DNA of 64,000 nt from assembly GCF_018812025.1 (NCBI RefSeq), contig NC_063044.1, positions 69,362,847-69,426,846 on the forward strand, written 5' to 3'. The DNA comes from Megalobrama amblycephala (Eukaryota; Chordata; Actinopteri; Cypriniformes; Xenocyprididae). Below, piece after piece: positions 33,781 to 45,385 of this stretch. Each line of letters begins with the position of its first letter. Positions within the stretch are counted from its first letter, which is position 1. The translations under genes were made by a program, and so were the position numbers. The notes beneath the pieces were generated by a model. That model worked only from the letters and a program-made list of their open reading frames with translations. It had not been told where the DNA came from and ran no database searches.

Positions 33781-34657
33781 AAAAAAAAAAAAAAAAGGTG
33801 AATAACACATGAGAGCTTCAACCTGTCACTACAAATCCAAAGTAATTGAGCAAGCGCATTAATCAACGATTAACCGATGGTAAGCAAGACCAACCCACGT
33901 AATTATCATACATGACAAAGAAATGTAAGAATAAATATGAAAATACATTTTAAAAAAAGTTGAAATAAATAAATATTAAAATAAATACATCTGGAAATAA
34001 ATACTTATTGGAAGAAGTAAATATATAATAAATTAAGGGGGAAAAATGTATTTGATAAAAAATAAATCATATTTCATCAAGTCGTTTATTCATTTATTTA
34101 TGTTCCTATTATCACATTTATTTACCTATTCATTTATTCATTCATTTATACATGTTTAATTTCTGCAGGTTTGTTCCTCCAAACAAGTCCAGGATTCTGC
34201 AGTGAAAAGTAAAGGTATGAGGAGGAGCTCAGCGAGGGGACGAGGCGTGAGAGGACACACAGGATGTTTTCGCTTCAGCGATGCAAACAGCCTTCCTATT
34301 TTAAATAATTAAACTAATGTAAATGATAACGCTATATGAATCAGAAAGCCTGTTTTCAGATGTTTACTGTAATCTACCTGATCAGAAAAAATATTTATTA
34401 GGAAAATTTTACTGGGGCATGTGCGACGCTCCTGATGTGAAAAGAGAGAGACCGTAGAGTAATAATTATAAAATGATGTTTAACAGGCGTAACTTAGTAA
34501 GTAACTTATCATTCACAAATAAATAAATAAAAATAAAAATCAAACAAACATATTTAATCTTTTTAACACATTTATTAGTCTCCATTAAACATTTCTAATG
34601 GCAAGTCAATGAATCAAAGAAGCTTGTTTCTTCTACACTGATTCTTCACATGCTGGT
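33781..34657. other. Intergenic DNA between duplicated block and lectin gene
   Basis: The stretch is AT-rich with short A runs. A possible small exon, VCSSKQVQDSAVKSKG (34170-34215), is bordered by TTTCTGCAG and GTATGAG. Homology with unit 2 is broken at 33780 and resumes near 34440. The last 100 bases are the 3' flank of the minus-strand lectin gene; TTTATT boxes (AATAAA on the minus strand) near 34526-34574 could supply its polyadenylation signal. Confidence 0.4.
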
Positions 34658-37600
34658 TCATTTCACACACACATAGGGCTTAGATTCATCACATTTCACT
34701 TCTTTCCAGTTGCCATCTGTTGAAAGACAGAAAAAAATATAGTTGTTTTTATCATTTGTGTATTATGAAAAAACGTCTCAGGTTACGTATGTAACCATAG
34801 TTCCCTGAGAAGCAGGGAACGAGACTCTGCGTTGAACACGCAGTGGGGAACGTCCACGTGACTCTGTGTTTTGAAAGCCAACTATCAAAAACTCCAATCC
34901 TATTGGCCGGCGACAGCCTATGACGTCATATGGTGCGACCCGGAAGTATAAAAGGCACGTCTAGGGAAGCAGTCAGTATCCATCGTCTTTGAGGGACTGT
35001 TCCGCAGGCAACCCTGAGCATGGCAAGGAAACGCAGAGTCTCATTCCCTGCTTCTCAGGGAACTATGGTTACATACGTAACCTGAGACATTCCCTTTCGA
35101 AAGGGAACTTCAACTCTACGTTGAACACGCAATGGGGAACGATATACCCACGCAGCCATGCTTAAGGAGAGTGTATGCCAGAAGAATGGCTGAGACAAAT
35201 AAAAAACTGTTTCATAGAAACTGCCAGCAACTCCCCCTCGGGTCACACCAGGCTGTAGGTGACAGCATTCCCAATGGCCAACAGCCCAAGCTGAACCAAC
35301 AGAAGGCCTTCCAGAGAGAGAAGGCCTATTAAGGCTGCTAGAGGCACCTGAGACCAACTTTTCCACAGACAAAGTGGTCTCTTTTAGGCAATAAGGCCAA
35401 GGAACCAAAGGGAACCCTGACCAGTCACTAGAGGGGAACAAAGTCACCCCCAATGCCTCCAGGGAGGCCGACCTTGTCTATCGTAGGCCAAGCTTAGTCT
35501 ATGCCAACCCTATATGAACACAGAATCTTAAAAATGCATCCTTCATAGAAGTGAGCGGGTAAGAGTGACTGCAAAAAGGCAGGAGCAACTAAAACCCACC
35601 CATAGAGACGGGCATCCTGGAGAGCAGAACTCAGCTGAGTGCTATGAACCCTCATATTGAGGGGAGTATGATCCACTTCTCTTGGATCTACTCAGTGCTT
35701 AATTAATGCACTGAGGAGGCTGTGCGCTAAACACCTGATGCTTCAGGGGAGCACAAACCAGCCTAGGGCTGAATCTTAGCCTGATTAAAGTTGACCACCA
35801 TGATCAGCTTAGGGAGCTAAGTACTATTACGTACATAACCCGAAAGGGAAGTACAAAGCTTGTCTAACAGGTAGACCGTGAAATGGGCACATACTCATGG
35901 AGGTCAAAGAGGGGCCTACAGCATGAAAGTAACTGAATGTGATACAGAAGTACATTCAGAAAGTAGCCTGAAGGGGTCACCCTGAACACCTGTCTTGCTG
36001 GTTGCAAAGCGCCCGCATGATAATCTACCCAACACAATCCAACGAGCAGTGTACTCAGTAAAAGCACCTTTTTACTCTTTTAAGCAAGAGGAGTACAACA
36101 TACGCCAACACGTAATCGAGGAAGGCCCGTATGGGATTACAACCTCAACAGACACGTAGCATCAGCTCGTGGCAGTGTTCTTAGGCACTGAAGAACGATA
36201 AATAACCGACACAAAAGAGGTTAAATATCATCTGAGCCCCTGGCCAACCAGAAGTGTATATATTGGTTCTCAGAGAGAAATACACGTCAACTTAGAGGGG
36301 CCTACAGTCCTAGTGACAAGTGGCATTCAGCAGTTGTAAAGTAACATACACAGACTGTGCCAACCAGTCAACTGAAAAGGAGGACTTGAAGGGCCAACAA
36401 TCTCGGCAACAAGTGGTGTACAGCAACTGTAGAATAAACCAAACTGTGCCAACAAGCAAACTGAAAAGGAGGCCCCGCGGGGCCAACAATCTCAGTAACA
36501 AGAGGCGTTCAGCCTGTCTGAAATACTAAAAACACAAAACTGTGCCATCATGAAACTAGAAGGGAGGCCTAAAGGGGGCCTACACTTTCAACGACACGTG
36601 GCTTCAGCTCGTGAATTTAGAGGGAACCAAGCTACAGGGAACCAGCTTTAAACCCAAGCTATGGGAAGCTAACCTGAGCTAAAACTACACATTCCACCAG
36701 GCAATGTATTCTAAACGGAGGCTAAAGGGAACCACCAAAGCCAACACGGTCTAAGGGAGGCCCATATGGCCTACACCTCAAACAAACAAGTGGCAAAGCC
36801 TGTGGCAGTGTAGATATGTGAGCCAACACTGTTTAAATAACAGCATGCCAAATCTAGCAAATCCTAACTAGAAGGAGGATGGGTGAAAAACAGGCCTACA
36901 ATCTAAGTTATTAGCAATATAACCAATAAGAGATCACAAAGGGAGCTACATAACAACCATCCTTTCCTCAGAAAGTGGTAATGCTACCCTGAGTATGCAA
37001 TCCAACAGGTGATGCACTCAGTAACACCAATAAACCTACTAATGGGGAATATTAGGTCACCAGTGTTTACAATAGCGGCTAAACAGAAAGCCTGCTATCA
37101 TAAACAGGTGCTAACCTGTGGCAGCATAACTAAGCTCACATAGAAATGTAGGCCAAAGATCTAGAACTTAAAGCCAAACATAGCGCTTTCATTTATATGC
37201 TATTTTCAAAGAGAAAATAATTTCTCCATACAGATTCTCAAATTTGCACTAAGCCATAGAGGACAGAGCTAAAAGGTAGCAACGTCAACTCAAACTTGAT
37301 AAAAAACAACATGTGGCTTAGAGGAAAAACATATTTTCTCAAAGCATAAAGTTCTAGAAAGTGAGGCCTCGGACAACTGCATAACTTATCTACGCAAAGA
37401 TAAGGGCCTACCACCTGAGATAACAGCATCAGGGAGTCTAAAACAGTCTACAACCTAGCTGTTAACTCTACTGTTGCACCTACAAAGTCAAGGGGATAAT
37501 GGGCATACAGCCTAACAACTCCCTCAGGAGGAGGCCAGAACTAGGAATATATATCCAAACAGGGATAATATATATATATATAGGGTTATTAACAAATAAC

Positions 37601-39540
37601 ACAATAACCTAGCTCTAGCCTAGCCGCTAAGCTACGAGCCTATAAATAACAACAGGCACCAAACAGCTTAATAAAGCCTGTTATTCACATCCAAATCCCA
37701 TGGGAAGAGAAAGGAAGTGACGTTCACAACAGTGGCGTAGCCACGGGGGGCCTGAGGGGGCCTAGGCCCCCTCATTAACATGCAGGCCCCCCCAGATTTC
37801 TGAGCGATTTTTTACTTTTTATGTTGATTTGTTACACTGATGCATATGCTGTGTGGTAAAATGCAACAGCTGTTTTTAGACTTATTGGTTTGATTATTTC
37901 ACGTGTTGCACGTAGCCTCTGCTGTCTTTGCGTGAGAGTTCGTTATTATGCGGTGAGTGGCAATGTGAAGCGGCGCCCGAGGCTTCCCGTTTCCAGGACG
38001 CGCATCTCAATGCAGTGAAATGCAGTTCATTTTAACCAATAAAAAGTCGTTAGAGAATCAAGAACCTCTGACTGCAGCGCACACAGCTTTCTTCTCGTCA
38101 TTATATTTCATTTGAGGCAGTTTCCGTGGCGTTATTTGCTCTCGCTCAGATATTGCTTGTGAGGCTGTGCGCGCTCAGACTTTCTTATATGTAAATCAAA
38201 CATGCTTTTTCTAGAATTGTCTTCTCTCCTGGATTTAAAGTTGCTAGAAGCTATTAACCATCAAACTTACATAAATGACTGTTAAAATAACACCTATAAA
38301 TGTACAAATTATATAATTTTCAAACGTCAGCCAGCTATCTAGATATTTTTATTATCTATTTATCAGCTATCTAGCCTAAATGCTTATTGAATTATTATAT
38401 TTAGCGTGAGATCGGGTTGGATCATCAAATAGTACAATATCAGCATGAGTGTAATCAAAGTGGTTATGAGTCTGGATAATCTGTATAGAAATAACGGGTT
38501 TTCCACGATTCAAAAAGCAAATTACACCATCAAACAAAACAATATGTAGGGATAATTTACTTTAGGCTCTGACAAAATGTTTTATTGTTTAAAATTAATT
38601 TATAAATGGTTTATGGTCTGGTCTATGTATCCCTGCCTCTGCTGAATTATTTTTATCCCTGGTGGGGAAAAAATATCCCTCCCGGGTGATGCTTCTCCAC
38701 AAACCACCAACAGAGCATATACAATACCAAAAGTAAAAATCGTTTTTTTAAAACATTGCCAAGTTAAAAGCTGCGTTTATGTAGAACAGTCTCTTTACGA
38801 CCACAACAAACTGGACATTTTGTGCATTCCGACTTCGCTTCAGCGCCAGACGCAAGTCAAACGAGCGTGGAAAAGTGATGACGAGCTTCAGTTGAACAAC
38901 AGTGAACTGAGGTCAGATGAGTTGTCAGGCTATGTCGGTAAAACTCAGAAAAATTAACATGACTGTCCAATCAGCCGTTATACTGTGCTCATGGAGCGCA
39001 CTCAAGAATTGCATGCGCAAATGCGCTGGCGAGCGCTGCATAATTACTTTATTATAGCTTAAATAAAGCGCACTAGAAACTATGAGCAATGATGGTCGTT
39101 TGAAAATGAAATTGCCAAACATGCGAATAAAGCTGCCTCAAAACTGTGCATGCATGCATTTGTTGACATGGTTTTAAAGCAATTTGTTGGTCTTAACGTC
39201 TTAAAAATGCACATATGTACACCAAGGAAATCTAAATTTTCTCGGGGGAGCATGCCCCCGTACCCCCTAGCAAACAACATTTTCTGACCTCGGTAATTAT
39301 GAAACTCTGCGTACATGTTCTATAAATTCTATCTAATGAAATCTGAGGTAAACGTGTATTTCTACAAATGCGCACTTTGAGAGTTTGTATATGTAGTAGC
39401 TTACGCACTGTGATCAAAAATAAATGGGACCAAACGCGACTGAATGTAAAGGTTTGTGTCTCATTATTCTATTAATAGGCTAACTACCGATTGATTTTGC
39501 ATTTCTTTTAGAAATTAAGAATTATTAATCATTATTAGTG

Positions 39541-39584
<44 letters not shown>

Positions 39585-42500
39585 TTAGCGGCCCCCTCAT
39601 TTTTAGACGGGCCCCCCCCAACAATAAAATTCTGGCTACGCCACTGGTTCACAAGCAGTAATGTCAGGCGGCCGATTAAAGCTGCCGACACACAAAATGA
39701 AGCAGTGAGTGCCAACTCAAGCTATAATGAAAAATAGCTGAGAAGCTTAAAAAAGACTAAACAGCAGCCATTTTGTGGCCTACTCAGTCCTTTTTTAAAA
39801 CTACTTCAGTTTCACCCAAAAAAACGGACCTTGTCTTACCTTCCCGCAGCTCGAAGACCAAGGAATCCTCCTTCTGATATGAATGGAAGGAAAGAATCCA
39901 GGTTCTAGGCCAAAAGAACCCTTTCACTATCAAACCAGAAGGCAGGCCATCAGAGAAAAATTCATCATGGGCCCAGCCGTCAGCCTGACTGTTCAAGGGT
40001 GTCTCCTGAACATGTATAAAATGATACAAATTCCCGGCAAAGGCCGAGTAAGAGGGGCGAGGGTAGATGTACTGTACCCTCGCCAGAGAGGAGATTGATC
40101 ACTGGCGTGGATTATTCTGACGCCGATATTCAATCACCTCCCTCAGATCTTGCTTCCTCTTCCTTGTATCCCACTGCTTTTGCAATTGACTGCAGCAGAG
40201 TACGCCCTGCCATTTAGACGAGATGTCATCTTAAGGGGTCTTGACGGCAGGACCGGAGCTTTTAGTGACGGTGCACTGCCTGTGACGAGATAGTTCGCAA
40301 ACGTCTCGTTAATAGGCGAGACGTGGATTGGGGCCACACCCACCATGTACAGATGTCGACGCCCCTTCCCTCGAGAAGGGGGCCAGGTGGGAACGGAGCG
40401 TTTTCATAGGGAAACGCTCACAGTTTACACAGACAGCGCCCTCAAGCACTGTCCGTGCATGTTCTTCCCCCAGACAGTGAACGCATAGGTTGTGTGTGTC
40501 TTCCGGAGTCAAGAATCTCGTACATGGATCAGCACACTTCCTAAAGTGCTTACCTTTGCCCTCAGACATGATTGGATACCTTATTTCTTGTAGAAAAAGA
40601 AACACGATAGTGGCAGACAAAAACAGTCCCAAAAAGACGAAGAGATACTGACTGCTTCCCTAGGCGCGCCTTTTATACTTCCGGGTCGCACCATATGACG
40701 TCATAGGCTGTCGCCGGCCAATGGGATTGGAGTTTTTGATAGTTGGCTTTCGAAACACAGAGTCACATGGACATTCCCCATTGCGTGTTCAACGCAGAGT
40801 TGAAGTTCCCTTTCGAAAGGGAACTAAATAATGTTTATTTAGTATGGTAGCGACAGAAATATTAGTATTTGATGTCTAGAAAACAATCAGCAACAATGTT
40901 TCCATGATGAATGTTCACAAAACATTTTTAACTGTGATGAAAAAGTCATTTTCTAGCTTCTGGATATACAGTATGACATGAAGCAGTATCTGCTAATCTT
41001 CTGATGGTCTAACACAATTCAGATTGACGGATCATTTATCATGTTATTTCATGAGCATTAACAGAAGTTACTTACGGACAGAGTTCATCTCAATGCAGTG
41101 CTCATCTTTACCGTGACTGGGTTGTCCAGGCGACCATATTTGATAGTTCAATTTGGTTCCATCACTCCAGTACCAATGTCCCCACTGTGAACAGAAGAGA
41201 AAAATCAGCATTGTGTTTATGTCCACAGCTTTACATGGCTTCATTTGAACTTTAATTATCTAAAAGATGATTCCTCATGAACCCTAACCCCACTTTAAAC
41301 ATGTCAGAAATCTGAACAGAAATTATTCCACAGAAAGAGTATCAGTAAAGAATATGTGAAAACTGTGTAAGAAAGGGTTAAATCACTCAGTTATCTCTAT
41401 CAGCCACACTATTTCACATCGAGTTTCACAATACAAACACTGGAGTATAACATCATCATGGTGAGCGGTGCCTCTCATGGCTGCCAAAGCACTAAACTAA
41501 CTGTTCTGAGGACCAAAAATAAATGATAAAAACACAGCTATGCTCATGCGTTTTGAAAAATGTATTAAATGAGATTTAGTGTAATGGTAAATGGCCAGAA
41601 GCACAGAAAGTATGATGGAAAAAAAAAAGATTGCATACACGATAAATTTTATGGAGTCCGATCCAGGAAGGTGTTGATGCATGAGTTGTGCGTCTAATCA
41701 GGTTCTTTATGAAAATGTACTCCTCATGGCTGTGTACAGAAGCAATGTGTCCATCATAACGGTACAAACACGTATACTGTAGAGGCAGAGACATGAGCAA
41801 ACACAATGAACATGTTATTTTAAATCAATCTTCTAAAATCTGTGACATGCCTTCAGTTACCATCGAAATAATATTTACTCACTGTGCTGTTTATTTTTTG
41901 TTTATTATTTTACACATGAAATATAAAATCTGCCATCTGTGATGGGACTACTCTTCTAGAAAAGGTTCTGGTTATACTGTATATAGATTAGATATAACTT
42001 CACATAAATTAAGTGATCCTCTCATGATAACATGAAATGTGTTGTGTCTGTATTTTCAGACCATTATGATGTTTCAGTATCACAGAGATGTTTGTTCACA
42101 TCCTGGAGCTCCACTGTAATTTCTTTACTGTTAACATATTTTGTTTTTAAACTGAGGAACAAGTTGAATTGACTTTCCTCTGATAACTGACAGGTGTCAC
42201 AGATGTTTACAGAGTTAATCCAAGAATATTCTTATGATTTTAATGTCATATCAGAAGCTGAATGTATCATACCTCGGCATAAGACCATGATGAAGGGTCA
42301 TTGAAAAACTTGAAGCATCTGCATCCATAGGCAGTCCATCCTGCCTTACAGACTGTTAAATGGAAGGTTTGTTTGTTATTATGTTGTTACCTTTAATGAC
42401 CTTTCATGAAATTAAATGAATAACTTTCATTTAAAGGTACACTATGTAACTTTTGGCCCTTTATCGGTTTAAAAAACAAAAAGGCATGCAACACTGTTTC

Positions 42501-43673
42501 AATTGTGCTTTGGCTTCGCATGACTGCGGAGATGAAGGCGACGCTTCACAAAAGATGCTGTACAGTGAACTCTGTTAGAGAGCTACATATGGCAGTCTAT
42601 CTGGTCCTGGAATTAAATACCTCAAAAATTCCTTAATCGCTGTGTCACTTTTACAACATTTCAAATCCCCTCAGTTCTCGTCATCTAAAGCCGAGCTAAT
42701 GTTGATTCTTGTTTTATTACGAGCTCTGTTGCGTTCTCTTTTCTCTAGCAGACTCTCCTCTGTTCAGTGTTTATTTAAAATGGGCGATTCTCCAGAGGTT
42801 GGAGATTCAGCTGCTCCATCTCTTCCTTTCTTGCTCTTGTGACAGCTAACCTGTGCCACTCCCACACCAGACACGCGTCAAAGCGGCCGGAGCAACTTTT
42901 TCTCTATTTACGGATGTGACGAGACACACATGGGCGAGTGATGTATGTCGGAAAACTGTTCTGGTCTAAAATATAAACACTTATAATAGACTTACCATAG
43001 TGAATCAGTGAATCATGTTTTGTAAGAAGGATTGATGATGTATTGACTCATTATTTAAATGTTGTTTATTTTGAACAAAAAAGCTACATAGTGTACCTTA
43101 AATAAACAAAGGATTTAAAATAGTTTCCAAGATGCTCTTTAGATCATTTTAAAGCATGCTGGAGAACATGATCATCAGGTGTTACACACACTTGTTATGG
43201 TGGAGAAATGCACAGGTTTTGGACTTTTGTACTGTACTAGACATGAAGAAGACAAAAGAAGACTTACTGCCACAATCTTTATTTTCAACAGGACCCGTTT
43301 CCACTTAAAAAGAAAGAAATACACATTTTTAAAACAGAACTGCTAGCAGTAGTGCTACTACAACTACTGATAAATATATACTGCAAATTAACAGGCATAT
43401 TTGGTGTTGTATAGTATTGTCAAAATAATATAATATAATTCATAAGAATCAACAACTTCAGCTGATATAATGATATAATTATTGTTATTTTTAATTAGTG
43501 TTATTTTCTTAATATTATCATGATAATTCAGAGACAAACACAGGTGCACATACTGTTACATACAATTCATGGTAAAATAACAGTTATGAAGTGAGACGTG
43601 GAATAATAGTTTTACCCGAAGCATTCAAAGCGACCAGAAGACAGAGAGACAGATAGACAGTCCACAACGCCAT
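34658..43673 (-). CDS. Secreted C-type lectin-domain protein, copy 1 (six exons)
   Basis: Minus-strand exons are 43616-43673, 43268-43303, 42273-42352, 41639-41776, 41076-41184 and 34658-34716. All junctions are GT/AG and the phases (1,1,0,0,1) agree, giving 159 residues. Exon 1 is a signal peptide (MALWTVYLSLCLLVALNAS). Exons 3-6 form one C-type lectin domain: CKAGWTAYGCRCFKFF, GHIASVHSHEEYIFI, SWIGLHK, HWYWSDGT, WSPGQPSHGKDEHC and GNWKEVKCDESKPYVCVK. The four conserved disulfide cysteines are present, plus an extra Cys in GCRC. The sugar/calcium site reads QPS instead of EPN (mannose) or QPD (galactose), and the WND position is changed, so calcium-dependent sugar binding is doubtful. The last intron is 6.4 kb because of a DIRS-like insertion. 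The family includes small fish defence lectins; the exact role is inferred only. Confidence 0.88.
34921..34955 (+). promoter_or_regulatory. Terminal-repeat promoter of element C, left copy
   Basis: A full palindromic CRE (TGACGTCA, 34921-34928) is followed 18 bp later by TATAAAAGG (34947-34955); a CCAAT-type box (CCTATTGGCCGG) lies about 25 bp before the CRE. The same arrangement occurs at the opposite end of the element and in element E. It faces rightward, into the element and opposite to the gag promoter. Confidence 0.6.
36290..36620. repeat. Degenerate tandem repeat in body of element C
   Basis: About four diverged units of roughly 85-100 bp follow one another. Each contains AGGAGGCC-type sequence, GGGGCCTACA or GGGCCAACAATCTC, ACAAGTGG, a TTCAGC or TACAGC box and AACTGTGCCA. 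The same array is present in element D at about 56640-56970. Single diverged units also appear further on. No reading frame is maintained, so the repeat is structural or regulatory rather than coding. Confidence 0.65.
37730..39646. mobile_element. Non-autonomous hAT element nested in element C
   Basis: The ends are CAGTGGCGTAGCCA and its inverted form TGGCTACGCCACTG, flanked by a perfect 8-bp target duplication GTTCACAA (37722-37729 and 39647-39654), diagnostic of hAT transposition. Subterminal G/C runs (GGGGGGCCTG near 37745; CGGGCCCCCCCCA near 39608) are mirrored. In 1.9 kb there is no transposase frame, so it depends on a related autonomous element. A (TA)n run is at 39544-39580. Confidence 0.9.
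40309..40569 (-). pseudogene. DIRS gag-like N-terminal fragment
   Basis: The frame from ATG at 40567-40569 encodes 86 residues with a cysteine/histidine cluster: CADPCTRFLTPEDTHNLC, VHCLGEEHAR and CVNCERFPMKTLRSHLAPF. This Cys-rich block is the start of the gag-like protein in fish DIRS elements. The frame ends at 40309 instead of continuing for several hundred residues. The ATG lies about 100 bp downstream of the TATA box in the terminal repeat, a plausible expressed position. Confidence 0.65.
40669..40703 (-). promoter_or_regulatory. Gag promoter of element C (CRE plus TATA)
   Basis: On the minus strand TGACGTCA (40696-40703) precedes TATAAAAGG (40669-40677), with a CCAAT box inverted repeat (CCAATGGGATTGG, 40718-40730) just upstream. 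The gag-like ATG follows at 40569. The order CCAAT, CRE, TATA, start codon is a coherent RNA polymerase II promoter contained wholly inside the terminal repeat. Confidence 0.65.
42431..43102. mobile_element. MITE with TTAAAGGTACACTATGTA ends
   Basis: The left end TTAAAGGTACACTATGTAAC and the right end CTACATAGTGTACCTTAA are inverted complements, with TTAA-like borders. The 670-bp interior has no transposase. The element lies in the intron between lectin exons 2 and 3. The same insertion, with an internal deletion, is in the equivalent intron of copy 2 (58707-59215), so it predates the duplication. Confidence 0.85.
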
Positions 43674-44199
43674 CGTTTCTCAGAGAACACTGGAACTCTG
43701 ACTAGATTTAAAACACAATTATACACAAATAATTATTAAAACGATTTGTATTTTTGTGTCAAGAACCAGTAGATCAAAGATTTGTCTAGGAGTAGGAAGT
43801 GAGCTCATAAATTTCTGTTAATGGATAAAAAATTTGGCAAACAAAATAAAAAAAAAGGGAAAAAAAAAAAGAAAATATATTCTTTAGATTTGTTGGAGTA
43901 AGTGTAATAACAAATAATATCTTTCAAATTAAAAGATTGTGTATTAATGGGGGTTTTATTTAAATGGGAGTATAAGTTTGACCAAAACTTTTGAACTAAT
44001 TCAAAAATAGAATAAATGTATCAATGTTTCATCTTCATGACCACAAAATGAGCGAGTAATAAGAATATCAACATATTTTGATATTGTTTAAATACCAATG
44101 TCTTATGCAGTATTTTAAAGTGGACTTGTTTAGTCTTATTAGGAATAAAATATTAATAGGCTAACAACCATGCTTTTCTCCAGTCGATATTGTCAATTA
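43674..44199. other. 5' flank of lectin copy 1
   Basis: This is the upstream (promoter) side of the minus-strand lectin gene. The minus strand reads GTGTATAATTGTG at about 43717-43729, roughly 50 bp before the ATG, a weak TATA-like candidate. The remainder is A/T-rich with A-runs near 43850-43875. Nothing else could be supported. Confidence 0.35.
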
Positions 44200-45110
44200 G
44201 GGCAGCCCAATGAGATCTTCCTCTAGAGCGAATTTGGTCTCTTTTCTGAAAAATCTGTCAGATGTGTTTATTATTACATTTCTTGTCATAAATGCTAATG
44301 CCATCCAATAACAAAGCCAACTCCTTTGTATCTTTCTGGTTGTATATTATGTGGCTCTTAACCAATTGCACTAGACCTGTAGGAAGAGCTTTAATCACGG
44401 TATTATATTCTTTAAAAGGAACAGGGAAGTCATGGACAGTCATAAAGCATTCATAGGATAAGATATTACCAGAATTGTCAAATAACCTCTATTAAACCAG
44501 TTGGGAAAAATAGAGATTTGTTCCAAACCGTTATATTCATATTATTCCACAGAAGAGTTTTGCGTGGTAAGAAATTGTGAAAGTAACACAATTTCCATGC
44601 AAGAAGAGTCAGCTGATGGAAATTAGACAGTTTAACAGGGAGTTTATTATACATATAATTACATTTTAAGATAAAAGTTATAGGCCTCCAATTTTATTAA
44701 AGATATAATTAGGAAAAAAAAAAACATATAGAATTTGGATTTATTAGACATCTTAAGCCAGTTTATTTTAAACACATTAATAATATTATGAAAATGTAAG
44801 ACACTTCTACAGTTGGAAATTACTGCTTTTTAAGTTTGAGAGACCTGTTTTTCCATATAAAGTTAAGGGAAATTTTCACCTTTAGCAGTACAATCAGTCA
44901 CATATAAAGAAAGTGAAGGATACACAAAGAGAGAAAGATGTTCTGCTTTAGAGAGGAGAACGCTACCAGCCAGAGGTCTTTCTTTTCCCTTATGGTGTGA
45001 TTCATTACAGTCAGTGACCTCAAAGCACCCCCTGAAGACTTCAACGGTGAACAGGATATTGAGAGTTTTTGGAATTCTCTTCATCTTGCCATGATAAGTC
45101 ATGTTTTTTT
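44200..45110 (-). pseudogene. L1/Tx1-like LINE ORF2 C-terminal remnant
   Basis: Two minus-strand pieces resemble the region after the polymerase in fish L1-type ORF2: YVTDCTAKGEN near 44870, then, in the next piece (44258-44443), MTVHDFPVPFKEYNTVIKA and ALPTGLVQLVKSH followed by KKCNNK. The frame is interrupted between pieces and no reverse transcriptase motif is visible. The assignment is by pattern only and could be wrong. Confidence 0.4.
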
Positions 45111-45385
45111 TCCAAAGTGAGTTATGGTGAATACTATTTTTTTATCAGATTGTACATTGTAAACACAATTTGGATTATAAATAATGCATCACATTTTGTA
45201 GGCACTGCAAACAAAGTGTCAAAGGAGTCAAAGTGGCACTTTTCTTAACACAGTGTTCAAAAAAGTGAGAACATGCCCCTCTTCAACTGAAGCACAGCTG
45301 AGCAGTGTTACTGAGGACCATCTGATTGATAAGTTGACAAAACAAAAGGTGATGTAGCCTGGTGATGAAAGAAAGTGTCCAGTAA

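Larger units (their letters stand above)
34770..40825 (-). mobile_element. DIRS-like element C, long non-coding body
   Basis: The right end (5' end on the minus strand) and left end share an inverted terminal sequence with the phrase CCAATCCCATTGG or variant, CGGCGACAGCC, the CRE TGACGTCA and TATAAAAGG. The left end has an additional hairpin-arm pair (34775-34830 against 35034-35091, with GTTACGTATGTAAC), the same layout as the 3' ends of A and B. A gag-like start lies just inside the right end. No reverse transcriptase or recombinase frame is seen in the 5 kb between; the body is repetitive non-coding DNA plus a nested hAT element. It sits in the last intron of the lectin gene, in the same orientation. 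Confidence 0.72.

Noticed and set aside
35132..36529. Short frames in the body of DIRS element C
   Set aside because: Frames of 60-70 residues occur at chance frequency, are not maintained in parallel in element D, and carry no motif.
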